DNA from: Siphonodentalium dalli
Taxonomy: Eukaryota; Mollusca; Scaphopoda; Gadilida; Siphonodentaliidae
Direction of reading: 5' to 3'
DNA length: 64,000 nucleotides
NCBI GenBank assembly: GCA_032622095.1
Contig: CP136062.1
Coordinates: 130,593,282 to 130,657,281, forward strand
Part shown: in pieces, positions 24,542 through 37,409 of the stretch
How positions within the stretch are numbered: position 1 is the first letter of the stretch
Layout: every line of letters starts with the position of its first letter
Made by a program: the position numbers and the translations under genes
The notes under the pieces: generated by a model
The model's database searches: none
Told to the model about the DNA's origin: nothing
The model's input: the letters and a program-made list of their open reading frames with translations, nothing else

Positions 24542-26382
24542 ATAGCAATTCATAATTTGTTTAAAATATAAATTTCAAACTATCAATTAGTATCCTCTAT
24601 AACCATTGTGGGCTATAGTACTATATCAACACCTGTTCACCTCACAATATGAGAGATATATTTTTGGCAGCCATTTGTAGAACTATTTTTTATCGCGTAA
24701 AATATGCAATGAAAATATTTGATTTAGTTTCACGCACAGTCATTTTTCAGATGGAAGACTGAGCGCATACCCTAGTTGGGTCCATAGTCTAGATAATTCA
24801 GTGTGGTTTTTTGCAAATATTTCCTGTCAAACTCGACCTACCTAATAAAAACTCTGTGGTGTTTTTTCAACCACTTTTTTTTACATAACTAGAACGTAGC
24901 TCTCATATCATGAGGGGCAACATGTGTTATAGTACTATAGCATACATAGGTTATAAGGGTTAATGATTATTTTCCTTCAAACTGATAGTTTAAAAATGAG
25001 AATTTTAGAAAATTATATATATGGGTTTCCGATCCCTATACTACACACTGTAGGAGGAACTGACTATGATACAAAGCATATTCACTAAATGTGTTTCACA
25101 ATGTGTCGAGAAAGGGTCAATAACTCTAAAATAAAAAAACATAAAATATTTCTATGTCGAAAAATGACAATAACCCAAAATGACTCAAAACCATAATATT
25201 ACAAAAATAAGCTCGGACACACTTCCGGACGGACGGATACACGAACGGCTCGACACACGGACGGTCGGACGAGGGTCATTACTATAGTCCTCCGACGGAA
25301 TGTGGGGAACAATAAGGCCTTCAATGCAGACTAACTCGCTAACTAAGTAAGAGTACGTCAAATTCATAATAGTCACCGCGTCAGCATTCCGTCGGCGGTA
25401 TCAGGGACAGTCAATATGCGTAGACCATTATGTTATCCCTGGATAATGCCTGCCCTGGTAATCATTAATAGATGCGTCTGCACAGTAATTCAATGTGGCC
25501 ATATTTCCGGCAGCACCATGCGGTCACCTAATTGATACAATTCTCCACTAAACGTTCAGCAGGTGGTTCCGGTGAGCAGTACCGTCCGTCCTTAACACGA
25601 CAATGTCGTAATGAATGGGGAGTTGGAACGCAATCGGAATTATATTGACGCAAAACATAAGAGTCGGACGAGAAAAAAATAAAAGATACATAATTATGTC
25701 TGCGTTAAAGCCACATGGCGGTCCAAAACATACACCTAATAATATGCCATATTGAATTTTTCCCGGTGTCGATATATAGGTCGATAATTGCTTGAACTAC
25801 CTTTTTACGGGCATAAAATGTCACAGAAAGACGCATTGACGTCATTAAAAACAGTGTTTTGGGTCCCAAACAAACAACAGTCATGTGCACGGCTTTAAAC
25901 AGAAAAGAGCGTTCCGTGTTAGTCTATTCCTGACTTTGTAGAAATGGCGAGCGTTTGATTCACTTCTGTGCGAAAAATTGGAAACAGCTGGAAAGTGGCT
26001 GTGACCATGGCAAATATGTTGGCAAGCGCGTGAAGCCGGTATATCAATATTTCGTGTATTTGTTTACAGTCTTCCAAATTACGTAGACAAAACTTGGAAG
26101 CTCGAATGGCCGTTTAAGTATACCTAAAATTGCCGACCTATAGTCAGGGTGGGGTTGGGGATGGGCGCCAAAATTAATAAAAACAAACGCCGAATTCTAC
26201 CAAACTTAAATATAGTCATCGCCATGCATGATACGTGCATTCTGACTGTGTGGTATAGAGATACATATAGTACAAGGGACAGTGCCCTAAAAATGTGCCA
26301 TTATATCTCGCAGATATATATTTACTGTAGATGTCTAATTTTAAATCGCAGATTCCATGGTAAGATTAATTGTGACATTTAA
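24542..26382. other. Mostly unassigned; holds one dispersed repeat piece
   Basis: About 25700-25880 resembles 33235-33430 on the same strand: shared words include ACATGGCGGT, ATAGGTCGATAA, GAAAGACGCATTGA and GTCAT. CTCCGACGGAATG (about 25290) and CATTCCGTCGG (about 25385) form a loose inverted pair. No gene recognised. Confidence 0.45.
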
Positions 26383-27399
26383 TCTATATCTATATTTGCG
26401 ACTGTCTGTCTGTCTGTGTTTTATAGAAATTAACAGGGGACCATCTAGATGGCACCAAAGGGGTCTACTAGGGGTAACTTTTTATGAGAAAGATAATGAT
26501 GAGGGTTAGGATTTTCTAAAGTGACGCCGTTGTTGTCAGGGGCAGAAAAGGGGAAGGGGCAGAAAAAAATGTTGTCGCCGATTGCCACGAAACTTATATA
26601 TAATCATCCCCATGCTATAAGGAATATGATGGTGCGGTTTAAATATGTCAAGAGTGGCGCCGTTCGACTCAGGTATGCACGGAAGGGGAGAGGGTCACCA
26701 AAATTGATGAACTAAGTTTAGCGCAAAGGGACCAACTAGATGGCACCAAACGGGGTAACTTTTTACGAGAAAGATAATGGTGCGGGTTAGAATTTTCTAA
26801 AGTGACGCCGTTGTCAGGGGCAAAAAGGGGGAGGGGTAGAACAAATGTTTGCCGTTAAAATACAGATGTTTTAAAGAAATGTCTAGGTGATCCTCTGTTC
26901 ATTGTGCTATATACTGGCTAATTACTCTCAGTTTAAAAGAAATGTGCTATGCAACTATATCAGCTATACACGTGCCCGACACAGAGCAAGATTTTGAGTT
27001 GTTTATGTTAGGCGATGATTCTGTTCTAAACATGAAAGATATCCTCGTATATTGGGAAGATATAACCTTGCCAGATGTCAGTATTGGAGGATCCTGAAAA
27101 GTCATGTGCCACTGACTCCGTTTTCTTTTATCTCAGACGAAATTATATTTGACGCACACTGTGACCACTATTGTTGAACAGGCCTGCTATACATTTCCAT
27201 ATCTCTTGTAACTTTTTTGTGGAAACTATACTGAATGGCCCAGACTCAATTGTGGTATAATATTAACATGAGCTATTCTAATATTTTAACATTATCTTCC
27301 TCGTAACTGCTAGAACGCCTTGGTGCCATCTCGATTGTACCCCGTGAAGTTATATATAGAACACATACAGACAGACATATATTTGCAAATATATCTAGC

Positions 27400-29290
27400 C
27401 ACCAAATGTGACGTTTTTAACACGCACGATTTAATTCCTCGTATCATTTGAGATGAACGTGTATGAATTTGATGTTAATTGGCACTAAACATATTTCTAT
27501 CAGTTTTGGTGACCCGCCCGTCCCTATTTCGGACTCAAGCGGCGCCACATTTGACATCATTAAACCACAAACTTAGACTCATTATGGAGATGAATATATA
27601 TAAAATTGTTGAAAATTGGCGAGTATACAAATTTGTATCAAATTTAGGGCCCCCATATCTCTTACCCAAACGGCACCAATATGGAGTATTTAAAACACAC
27701 GATTAGATTCCTCGTATCACAGAGAAGAATATGTATCAGTCTGGTTGAAATCGACGCTAAACATATTGTTTATCCATTCTTGTGTCTCTCTCACCCTCTG
27801 TGGACCCTTGTCTCGAATGGCACCAATTTTGACATCTTTAAACCACACAATTAGACTCCTGATATCATGGAGATAAATATTTATAAGTTTGGTGCTAATC
27901 GGCGACTAAACAATTTTTTTTTTATCAAATGTAGTGCCCACCCCACACCTCACACAAACAGCACCAATATTGCGTTTTTAAATCACATGATTTGATTCCC
28001 CGTATCATGGATAAGAATCAATTTGATGGAAATTGGCGCTAAAATTATTCTGTATCAATTATGGTGCCCCTCTCCTTTTCAGTGCACCCCTGAATCGAAT
28101 GACGCCACTTTTAACAGTTTTAAGCCACACCATTAGACTCCTCATACCATGTGAATGATTTTTGTATAAGTTTGGTAGCAATCGGTGACTAAACCAATTC
28201 TTATCAAATTTAGTGCCGACCCCCCCCCCCCCCCCCCCCCACATCCAAACGACACCAATTTGGTGTCTTTAAATCATACAATTAGAGTTATTGCCAGTGT
28301 ATCATGGAGAAGATGTATATTAATTTGGTGGAAATCGGCGCTAAAATTATTTTTATCAATGTTGGTGCTCCTCTCCCTTTCAGTGCACCCCTGACTCGAA
28401 TGACGCCACTGTTGACAGCTTTAAGCCACCCCATTAGACTCCTCATACCGTGTGGATGATTTTGTATAAGTTTTTGTATAAAATTGGCGAGTATACAAAT
28501 TCGTATCAAATTTAGGGCCCCCATATCTCTCATCCAAACGGCACCAATTTGGCATATCAATCTGGTGGAAATCAGAGCTAAACATACTGTTCATCTTTTT
28601 TGTGTTCCTCTCAGTGCACCCTCTATGCATCCTGACTCGAATGGCCCCACTTGTGACAGCTTGTGACATCCTTAAACCACACAATTAGACTCCTGATATC
28701 ATAGCGATGATTATTAATAAGTTTGGTAAACCAATTTGATCAAATTTAGTGCACACTAAACCCCATCTCTCACCCAAACAGCACCAACATGGCGTCTTTA
28801 AATCACACGGTCAGACTACTCGTATTATTGATAAGAATGCGTATCACTTTGGTGGAAATTTTGGTGCCCCTCTACCTTTCAGTTCAACCCTGACTCGAAT
28901 AACGCCACATTTGACAGAGTTAAGCCACATCATTAGACTCCCCATACCATGGGGATGATATTGTATGAGTGTGTTAGCAATCGGCGACTAAACCCATTCT
29001 TATCAAATTGAGTGCCCCTCCCACAATCTTTCATCCAAACGACAGCAATTTGGAGTCTTTGAATCGCACAATTAGATTCATTGTATCGTGGAGAAGAATA
29101 TATATCAATTTGGTGGAAATCGGCGCTAAATTAGTTTTATCAATTTTGGTGCCCCTCTCCCCTTCCATGCATCCCTGACGCGAATGGCGCCATGTTTGAC
29201 ATATTTAAACAACACCATTAGGTTACTCATAGCATGGGAATGATTATATAAAAGTTTCGTGGCAATCGGCGGCAAACATTTTAGTTGAGC
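27400..29290 (-). repeat. Inverted array of ~140-bp units inside Helitron A
   Basis: Roughly fourteen diverged units, read on the minus strand as TTTAGCGCCGATTTCCACC alternating with a second subtype GTCGCCGATTGCCACCAAAC, giving a period near 290 bp for the pair. The same units run on the plus strand in Helitron B (58824-60570). A 21-C run lies at 28220-28240. The short open frames here follow the unit period and are repeat translation. Confidence 0.85.
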
Positions 29291-29478
29291 TAAATATGGA
29301 TACAGAAATTCAAATATAACAATCGTCCCTCCAAAAAAAAAAAAAAACATATGCAATTTTGTTCAAATCTAGAGGGCCGGTACACCATATGTATTTCTTT
29401 GAAAGATTATATTTGAGTAAGGTTTTGTTTATACAATGGTGTTTTATGTTGATATTTTGATCAAACCAGACCTCATTA

Positions 29479-30222
29479 TCTATTATATATTTTGGAAGAT
29501 CTGTGTGTGTGTGTGTCTGTGTGTCTGTCTGTAATCGATGGACTCAAAAACGGCAGAGCCGATTTCGATGAAACTTGGTATGTTCGGGTATTTTCGGCTG
29601 GGGAGTGACATGGGCCTATTAATTTACCCATGCGACGTGACCTTGACCTTGAAATCGGGTAATTTCAAGGTCAAACGCCCGAATATCACGGGATTTCGAT
29701 GAAACTTGGTATGTGGGGGTGCTTTCGTATGGGGAGTCTCATAAGCATATTAATTTGCCCGTGCAACGTGACCTTGGCCTTGAAATCGGGTCATTTCAAG
29801 GTCAAACGCCCGAATATCACGGGATTTCGATGAAACTTGGTATGTGGGGATACTTTCGTATGGGGAGTCTCATAAGCATATTCATTTGCCTGTGCGACGT
29901 GACATTGACCTTGAAATAGGGTCAATTCAAGGTCAAATCGCCAATTTTGATGGTATTTCGACGAATTTTTTTACATAGGGTTACTTTTGTCCACTGGGTG
30001 TTTTGGACGGGTCAAATCGTGACCCTGACCTGACCTTGACCTTCAAAATGATCAATTCAAGGTCAAATCGGGTGAAACCGGATGGATTTAGACGGGTACT
30101 TTTGTCGGGTACTTTTGTTCGAGCAGTGTTTTGGACGGGTCAAATCGTGACCCCACTTGACCTTGGCCTTCAAAATAGACAATTCAAGGTCAAAGCCCGG
30201 ACGAAGTCGGGTCACCTTCTAG
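29479..30222 (+). mobile_element. Second Helitron family, nested (copy D)
   Basis: Starts TCTATTATATATTTTGGAAG after A and ends with the stem CCCGGACGAAGTCGGG, then TCACCTTCTAG before T. The interior has a TG-rich run and five tandem units of about 130 bp around GATTTCGATGAAACTTGG and TTCAAGGTCAAA. It lies within Helitron A, so it inserted later or was carried along. Confidence 0.78.
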
Positions 30223-31145
30223 TAGGATATATATGGATTATCAGATGCGTGTAAGTATGCAGACTTATGATAACAATCAAATCCAAATTAAATATTTTCT
30301 TATTTCCTTTCGCACGGTATAGTCTCTACAGAACCATGCATTATTGATACACTGCTGTGAACCAGTTCGAAAATTAATCTTTGAGATACAGGTATATAGC
30401 GTTGTGTTATGGTTATATTAGTTTATTTATGATTTGATCCAGTAGAGTGCCGGAATATATCCGTTAGAAATGCATTATGGACCTACTTTCCCTTATAAAA
30501 AAAAACAAATAAATGAATTTATGACGTTTATATAAATAGGTTAATATTATACATCGACTGATTTGTGTTGGCCTCTTGACAGCCGATTACGACAATAACG
30601 CTTTATGCCCACCGATCCTATGTGCAACATTCGTGCTTTCCAAAAATCTAAATTCCAGGGTCGTATTACTTAATAATTGGTGACGTCACAAAATCAGATA
30701 TAGTCTATATACGACCCAAAGCGTCCGGCTTTGGTTCGTTATGATAACCAGGTGTCCTCAAAATCTTAGTCAAACCTACTAGATTGATTGATACATCTCT
30801 ATATAAAACCCAATTGTCGTCTTTTATTTTAGCGAACTAATGTGTTTATGATTTTCATGTTATAACGTCTGAAGTATACGCAGTTGTAAATAAGTAAATA
30901 GTTCTTTATTGGTGGGACGGATTAATCGCGATAAACACAATGACAATCGCTCCGATCCGACAAGGTGAGCTACTACTATTATTCCGTGTGTAAGAATCAT
31001 GTTTTGTGATGCTATTTGGATATATAATTTATGAGAATATGTGTAACGCTTTGAGCAAGAGTATCCTCTATTCCCACCATATATCCACAATATGCAGAGG
31101 GTTTCCCATCACTTTAACCTGGGCAACGCCGGGTAACCCTGCTAG

Positions 31146-31689
31146 TAAATTATATAATCGCTCTTTAAATTCGGAAAACCCCTTAAAAGAGGGGTTAACG
31201 TGAAATTTCAGCGTGGCTCCATATCTAATATCAATTGGTATGTGAATATGTAAATATGTGCAAAATTTCATGCTTTAGTCACGAAGTGAACAATTCTTTT
31301 ACCAACCTACTCCACTACACAGCTAACTACATGAGAAGTAAACACTGTGTAGTTCAACACGCAGCGAAGCTATCAAAATTTGCCTGTAAATTTCCTGCAA
31401 TTATCTCGCAACAATAAATCAGACAGGTATTTTAAGGCAATGTATCGGTAGCACCGTTACACGTGGAGCTACCGACATTTTACTTCTCTCGTCGTTAGCT
31501 TTGGTAAACATGCATTTTACATCCATGTTGCCGTTCATATTTCTGGCACCATGTGGTTTTCTGTGAGAAAATTCCTGCAAATAATGCCGTGCAAACTTGC
31601 CAGAATATGAACGTACCCTAAACCAGGTTATTCATTTTGTCATTCACCCAACACCAGAAAGATTCGGTAGTGGAAGTGGTACTTGAAAT
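31146..31689. other. Unassigned
   Basis: Flank of Helitron A. No gene or repeat partner recognised, apart from ATCGCTCTTTAAAT near 31153, a variant of a recurrent motif. Confidence 0.5.
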
Positions 31690-32105
31690 ATTCCAACAGA
31701 TATGAAAAAACGTAGCGATGTTATTGGCCAGCCTATTCTGGTCTAATATATTTTCTAAACTGACTGTTGTTAATACTGTGCACACTTTATACCAACGTCG
31801 GATCATCGTGATCCATTTTTCACAAATCTGGCCTCAATCAGTAATATATACCAGCACCCTCTATAATGTTATGACAAATACCATGAAGTAGATTGCTCCA
31901 ACAAGTTCTCAATGTTATCGATATTCGTATAGCTTGTGTATGAGCTATTCTCATTGTGTTGCCATCATGCACTTACAATTTCTATTGTTCATATTTTTAA
32001 TTGTTTCACTGTTCAGTGTAATGCCCAGCAACTGTTTAACTATTTCTAAGATATCGCATGAAGATTATTGTAAATGAGCTGATGTGAACTCACTCAAAAG
32101 TTGAA
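31690..32105 (+). repeat. Left arm of a diverged inverted repeat
   Basis: Reverse complement of 33859-34270 at perhaps 70%. Matching words include GCCAGCCTATT, GATCATCGTGATCC, TATATACCAG, GATATCGCA and GAACTCACTC. The spacer is about 1.75 kb. Confidence 0.7.
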
Positions 32106-33858
32106 CCCCTAGCCACGCTTTATATATGTTTATTTTTGTATATCGCTCATTTTGAATTTGTGGTATGCACTCCCATGTCGTTACCCAATATGTTGCTTTA
32201 GTCGTGGCACGTCCTGAAGTTGCTGCCATTTTGACAGCCATTTCAATGACGCGGTTGTATTATTTTGTATACGTGTGTCACTCTTAAATCACACAAACTG
32301 GTATAATTGCGTAATTTCAATGCCACAATATATCCGATAATGAATAATTTCGAGAACTAATGTAATATAGACAACCACGTTGGACGCCATCTTGAATAAC
32401 AAAGTTTCCCCAAAGCGGATTTTAGATATGTTATACTGAATATCCTCTGGTGCCTTTTGACGCCGAAATCGATTTCTTGCCACTTTCTTCTGGATTATCC
32501 CATCAAATCGCATACCACAACCATACTATAACTACCGGTCTGTCCTCAACGTAGCGCTGATACAGTATGGCTAGTTTTAACATTGATGGTCATGGTGAAT
32601 TTTCAGAAACCTAAGTCTTCCAGAATTTAAGATACATTCTAAAATTTAGGAAATCAGTGAAAAGCTGGAACACTTATATAGTGCATGTATTCATAAAACT
32701 ATAATATTGCAATTTTATACACCTCCTTAAAGGATTGTGATCATGAAAAATTATTAATATTTTCTTTCAATATATTTCAACTCTCAAATATTAGTATTTT
32801 CTTTCAATATATTTCAACACTCAACTCACTCAATATATATTTAAAATCTCCATGTTACTCATAAAATTTAATATTTGATCAGAATTGATCGCTAATTTTA
32901 TTTTTTCGGCGCGATCACATGATTGTCACGTGTAAGCAGAAGTATAGTCACATTATCAATCACGTGACAACTCATTGGCAATGCACAAATACGCAACAAT
33001 GTGGTGCATGGTAGCCACAAATAGTGACTAATTAAATTTCAGCCTCTACTAAAAATGCATGTATGCGGTCTTCTTGAGAAATTTGAGAGGGGTGAGGAGA
33101 GGGTCTTTCGACATCCGGGTGCTGTATCACTGCAATGTTCAATTATTTTATTTTATTGGTGCCCCTTACGCATAGTCCTCCATTCCTGATTTGGACAGCA
33201 ACATTTTGGGAATGGTAAATACAACGTGACTACTTTTGTTTATTTAAAGCAACATGGCGGTTTGCGCTCCAACAAACATCTAATACTATTCGATTTAGAA
33301 TTATTCTGGGTATCGAAATAGGTCGATAAATACCCGATCCACTCTTATGTGAGCATTATTAGCCCAAGAAAGACGCATTGAAGTCATACAAAATACAACT
33401 TCAAGCACAATGTTCGGGCTCCGAACATAATCAGCCGGTGTCGTTTGTATTCATCGGACGGACAAAACTCGGTAAATATTATATTGACTAAATAACGGAG
33501 GTTTCAGAATTAAAAATAATTTTTAAAACAATTTTGTTAAATTCGTCGCAACCCACAAGTATGCTCTCGCGAGAACAGCCATGTGGACAATCGGACGGAC
33601 GTAGTAAATCCAGTATAACCTCATTCTTTTCGAGAGTGGGGCTATAATAATTTGAAAAAGTCTTGTTGGTTATATAATCCTTGGATATCATGTTCATGGG
33701 GTGTGCATACATTGACATGGAATGTTTGAACATGGCCATATAGAGGGGATATTATATATAAAATAGGGACGTTGTACTGTTTGGAAGACTAATATATAGG
33801 ATCAATCAATTTGGGGTCACTTGGAGAGCGATATTAGGCGGTGTGTGTAGCTATGTCA
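32106..33858. other. Spacer between inverted arms
   Basis: Contains a piece like 12.2-12.35 kb (about 32560-32700), a short tandem duplication TTTTCTTTCAATATATTTCA at about 32755-32820, and a piece like 25.7-25.9 kb (about 33235-33430). No transposase or other gene recognised. Confidence 0.5.
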
Positions 33859-34270
33859 AGGAGTCCAACGTTCGAGTGAGTTCACGTGAGCTCATTCACA
33901 ATAATCTTCGTGCGATATCTTAGAAATAGGACAATAGTTGGTCATTGCATTAAACATACAACATTTAAGTGTATGAAAAATTTAAATTTTAAGTGATGGC
34001 AACAAAATGAGAATACACAAGAAAAAGAAATTTCGTGAAAATTGAGAAGTTTTTGGAGCCCTCTACTTCGTGTTATTTGTCATATAGAGAGTACTGGTAT
34101 ATATTATTGATTGAGACCAGCTTTGTGAACATTGGATCACGATGATCCGTCATTGGTTCAAAGTAGCACTGTATTTACAACAATCAGTTTCGAAAATATT
34201 TTAGACCAAAATAGGCTGGCGCATAACATTGCTGTCATTGGAATTTATTTTTTGATATTTGTTTGAACAT
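33859..34270 (-). repeat. Right arm of the diverged inverted repeat
   Basis: Partner of 31690-32105, inner end GAGTGAGTTCACGTGAGCTC, outer end GGCTGGCGCATAACATTGC. Several small indels separate the arms. Confidence 0.7.
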
Positions 34271-34337
34271 TTAAAGTATCACTAAAGGAATAACATTGTT
34301 TATATACACAACCATAAATATGCTCGTCGCCATAAAA

Positions 34338-34849
34338 TTAAAGGCACGGGCGGCGTTCGTTGCAGAAATATTCATATTTGTTCAAATCGCCATCAACAGA
34401 AGGAATATTAAAATATATATCGATTTGTCCAAACATAATCAGCGCGTAAATAGTATATTTTCGACAAGACGCACAGTGGTGTACGTAAACAAGAGTCTGC
34501 TCGTGTTACAGAAGTTTTGCTTCTGTTTACATAACACAGCGCAATTCTATTGGTTAATCACACACAAATGATATAAACGCTCTTTATTATTTCCATATCA
34601 GGAAAACAGTAACAACTAACGCTCTTTATGTTTACCATATCCGGATATAAACAAACGCCAGGTTCTGTAACGTGTTTTGCCTTTGTTTGTCTAACAAAGG
34701 AAAAACATTTGACAATAACATACTGTTTATGCCATATTTCTGAATGGTATAAGAACAAGGTATGTCTATATTTTACTATTCTTTCTGTTTATAGCGGTTT
34801 TTGAATATTTTAACAGCATACCCATCGCCAACGCCGCCCGTATCTTTAA
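34338..34849 (+). mobile_element. TTAA mini-element family 2, copy 2
   Basis: The best preserved ends of the family: TTAAAGGCACGGGCGGCG on the left and CGCCGCCCGTATCTTTAA on the right. Uninterrupted, so it serves with copy 1 as the empty-site reference for copy 3. Confidence 0.88.
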
Positions 34850-35275
34850 GGTGTCATGGGCCCTATATATGAATATGAATGCACCTCGTTTTTTTTCTGA
34901 TTATTTACGTAGATCGGCCAATTTGCATTCGTGGTACTCATCAATATCAGACTACGTGCTTCATGACCCTACACAACGTATACCCTCTAGTCACGCCCCA
35001 TTGAAGCACCGCGGTGTGGTAATTATAGTATAACGTAATAATCGAACTCGTTGTCTATGCATTTTAATTTAATAGTTGAAGTTCATCCAGAAATGATCAA
35101 AAGAAATTTCGAAATTGTATTGGCAACAAAATAAAAAAGAAGAGATTAATACAACCCATTTAAAATGGAAAATGGGAAATAAATGAGCAAAACTTCTATT
35201 ACATTCCTGGTTTGCATGGTATAAAATGTCTGAGTGATATATTGCACGGACGGCGTAACAAACTGTTTCCAAATA

Positions 35276-35435
35276 TACAGTAATGCCCTAATTAATCGAC
35301 TCCCTAACCACAGCAGAATTATGGGTAACTTTTCAGGATTTAGTCGGAAATATGGCTTGTTGCCATTCATCGGAAAGCTCTCGCCCATACAATTCTGCTG
35401 TGGTTAGGCAGTCGATTAATTGGGGCATTACTGTA
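35276..35435. mobile_element. Mariner-like mini-element 1
   Basis: TA at both edges brackets 156 bp starting CAGTAATGCCCTAATTAATC, with the complement at the right end; the inverted repeat continues through CGACTCC and CCACAGCAGAAT. A CAGT start with TA target is typical of Tc1/mariner-type mini-elements; class is inferred from this alone. Confidence 0.8.
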
Positions 35436-36009
35436 CGGGGCGCATGTCTGGTATAGAACATGTGTGTGGGATCGTAGTATTTCTAAAATCAACAGGGTGC
35501 GAGTGAATAATCAGTAATAAATATCGTTGATTGATAAAGCTCGAAGATAATGTTACCCAGATTGCGATAAGTATAATGAATAATATGAATGTGTTTTACA
35601 AAATTTGTTTTGTTTCGCAGTGAGTGGAACAAAATGTCAACACGTCATTGACATTCCAATTTTATTATAACCAATCGTTAAGCTATGTTTAAAAAGACTG
35701 GATTGCCCTGCAAAGAACGGTTGCGTGTACAACCAATGAAATAGCGATCAGTCTGTGACATAACCGATGGAATGAACACAGAAATCAAGTCTTTATCACA
35801 GTTACACAGACGTAAATCTGATAAGATTACACTGATATCATGTAATGCCCGAAACAACGATAACTCCCAAACAAGTCACATCAAGCTAAACTATGCAAGG
35901 AAATGTTGGCACAAAACGCTTTCTACGTTTATCCATGTTTGGCAGTGTCACTTCGCTGACATGGGCATGCTGTCAACAAATCCTGATGCAAATAGGCTCA
36001 TATGGAATG

Positions 36010-36150
36010 TATTTCAAGAACCTAAATACGCCCATATTGGCGTTATTTGAATCTGAATTACGCTCTATATATGCAGCCTGTTCTCTCAGGGGGGGGGGTC
36101 GGAAAAAATTCCAGGCACGTATGATGGGGTGGGTGGGTGTCTCTTGGGTC
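36010..36150. repeat. Fragment of the 37.6-kb repeat, plus a G run
   Basis: AAATACGCCCATATTGGCGT, ATTTGAATCTGAATTACGCT and CAGCCTGTTCTC match the tandem block at 37.6-38.2 kb. The following G run and TCGGAAAAAATTCCAGGCACG match 37550-37595 on the other strand. Confidence 0.65.
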
Positions 36151-36893
36151 CAAAAAGCAGTTTTTTCCATATGCCAAATTTTTTTTCCATTCCTGCTATT
36201 GAATCTTATTTTAATGTGTTTTGAACAGAAACAGGTCATATATAGTTAATAGTAATGCTATACTACATATAGAGGTTATCAAAAGTTGGGTCAGTTGCAC
36301 AATGGCCAACAATAACCCAAATTCAACTTGATAGAACTAGAAACAGCGCTATTGGAAAAATAAAATTTAATCAGGATTCCATCTACTGATACAACAAAAT
36401 AAGAATAACTATGCCGAACTCAGTTGAAAATAAGCGATAAAATGAAAGCACACTTGACCATATGTGACATGGATATAATAAATAATGGAATAAAATAGAC
36501 TTTTGACAACGTAAAACATAAAATCTTAACTAATAAATTGAAGGCCAGCCGGGCCAGCTTGAACAATTTCACATTGTTTTCAGCTTGTAATGTTAATCAC
36601 AGTAATGAAGATTTTATCGTCACTGATATCGTGAGCAAAAAAGAAGTGAAATTGGGCTATCCATCCATATTATTCCCAATTATTACGAAGCCTATTACTT
36701 CAGGCAGTGGCTACCAGCCTGCCATTACACCCTATAACATGTTTCCTCAGTTCTGGTTTCTGAGATGCCCCAAGAAGAGTCGCGCGGGTATATCATGGTT
36801 ATGTATGGTATTAGCATTATTCTTCAAACTGGGATGAACTGGGATGAACAGTTGTATTTCCACATGTTTTGATAAACAATTTGATTCCAGCAA

Positions 36894-37075
36894 TACAGTG
36901 AGTAATGCCCTAATTAAACGACTCCATAACCACAGCAGAATAATGGGTAATTTTTCAGGATTTAGTCAGAAATATGGCTTGTTGTCATTCATCGGAAAGC
37001 TCTCAGGGAGAAAACTGAAAAATTACCCATTATTCTGCTGTGGTTATGGAGTCGATTAATTAGGGCATTACTGTA
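36894..37075. mobile_element. Mariner-like mini-element 2
   Basis: Same family as 35276-35435, TA-flanked, 178 bp. The left tip reads CAGTGAGTAATGCCC, with GAGT inserted relative to the other copy; the right tip ends GGGCATTACTG. The inner stem is longer, pairing AATTACCCATTATTCTGCTG across the element. Confidence 0.8.
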
Positions 37076-37409
37076 TATCACATAGCAAATATCAAAATAT
37101 CAAATAATCTAAAATTTGTTGTACCGGTACCATGTATTATGTAGAATACTCAAATGTGATTATGTGACTAGATCATGTGACTATATATTATGAAAATGAA
37201 TGTTAATAAAAACTTTGGCACTCTGCCTATATATCCCTAGAAATGTGATTATGTTGACACATTTCTTGATTAATGACACTTATATGATAAATTCAAATAG
37301 TATCGTTATCTCATTATGCACTGTTCTATTCAAATATCGCGCAATAAATTATGATAATGCAGGATAATCAGCTATTTTGTTGCTCAATTGATCATTTTCT
37401 CAAATTTAG

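Larger units (their letters stand above)
26383..31145 (+). mobile_element. Large non-autonomous Helitron (copy A)
   Basis: Begins TCTATATCTATATTTGCGAC after A and ends with the stem CCTGGGCAACGCCGGG, then TAACCCTGCTAG before T. These are Helitron hallmarks: 5'-TC, 3' hairpin, CTRR end, A/T host site and no target duplication. The last 380 bp (from about 30760) closely match copy B at 61230-61588. Inside are two head-like blocks at the left end, an inverted array of about 140-bp units (27400-29290), an inverted internal head (about 27300-27395) and a second Helitron (29479-30222). No Rep/helicase frame was seen. Confidence 0.82.

Noticed and set aside
26383-31145. Autonomous Helitron with Rep/helicase
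   Set aside because: No HUH or helicase motifs were seen in any frame; the interior is repeat array and a nested element.
36538-36837. 99-codon frame preceded by TTTTCAG
   Set aside because: A possible acceptor and open frame exist, but there is no recognised motif, donor or partner exon.
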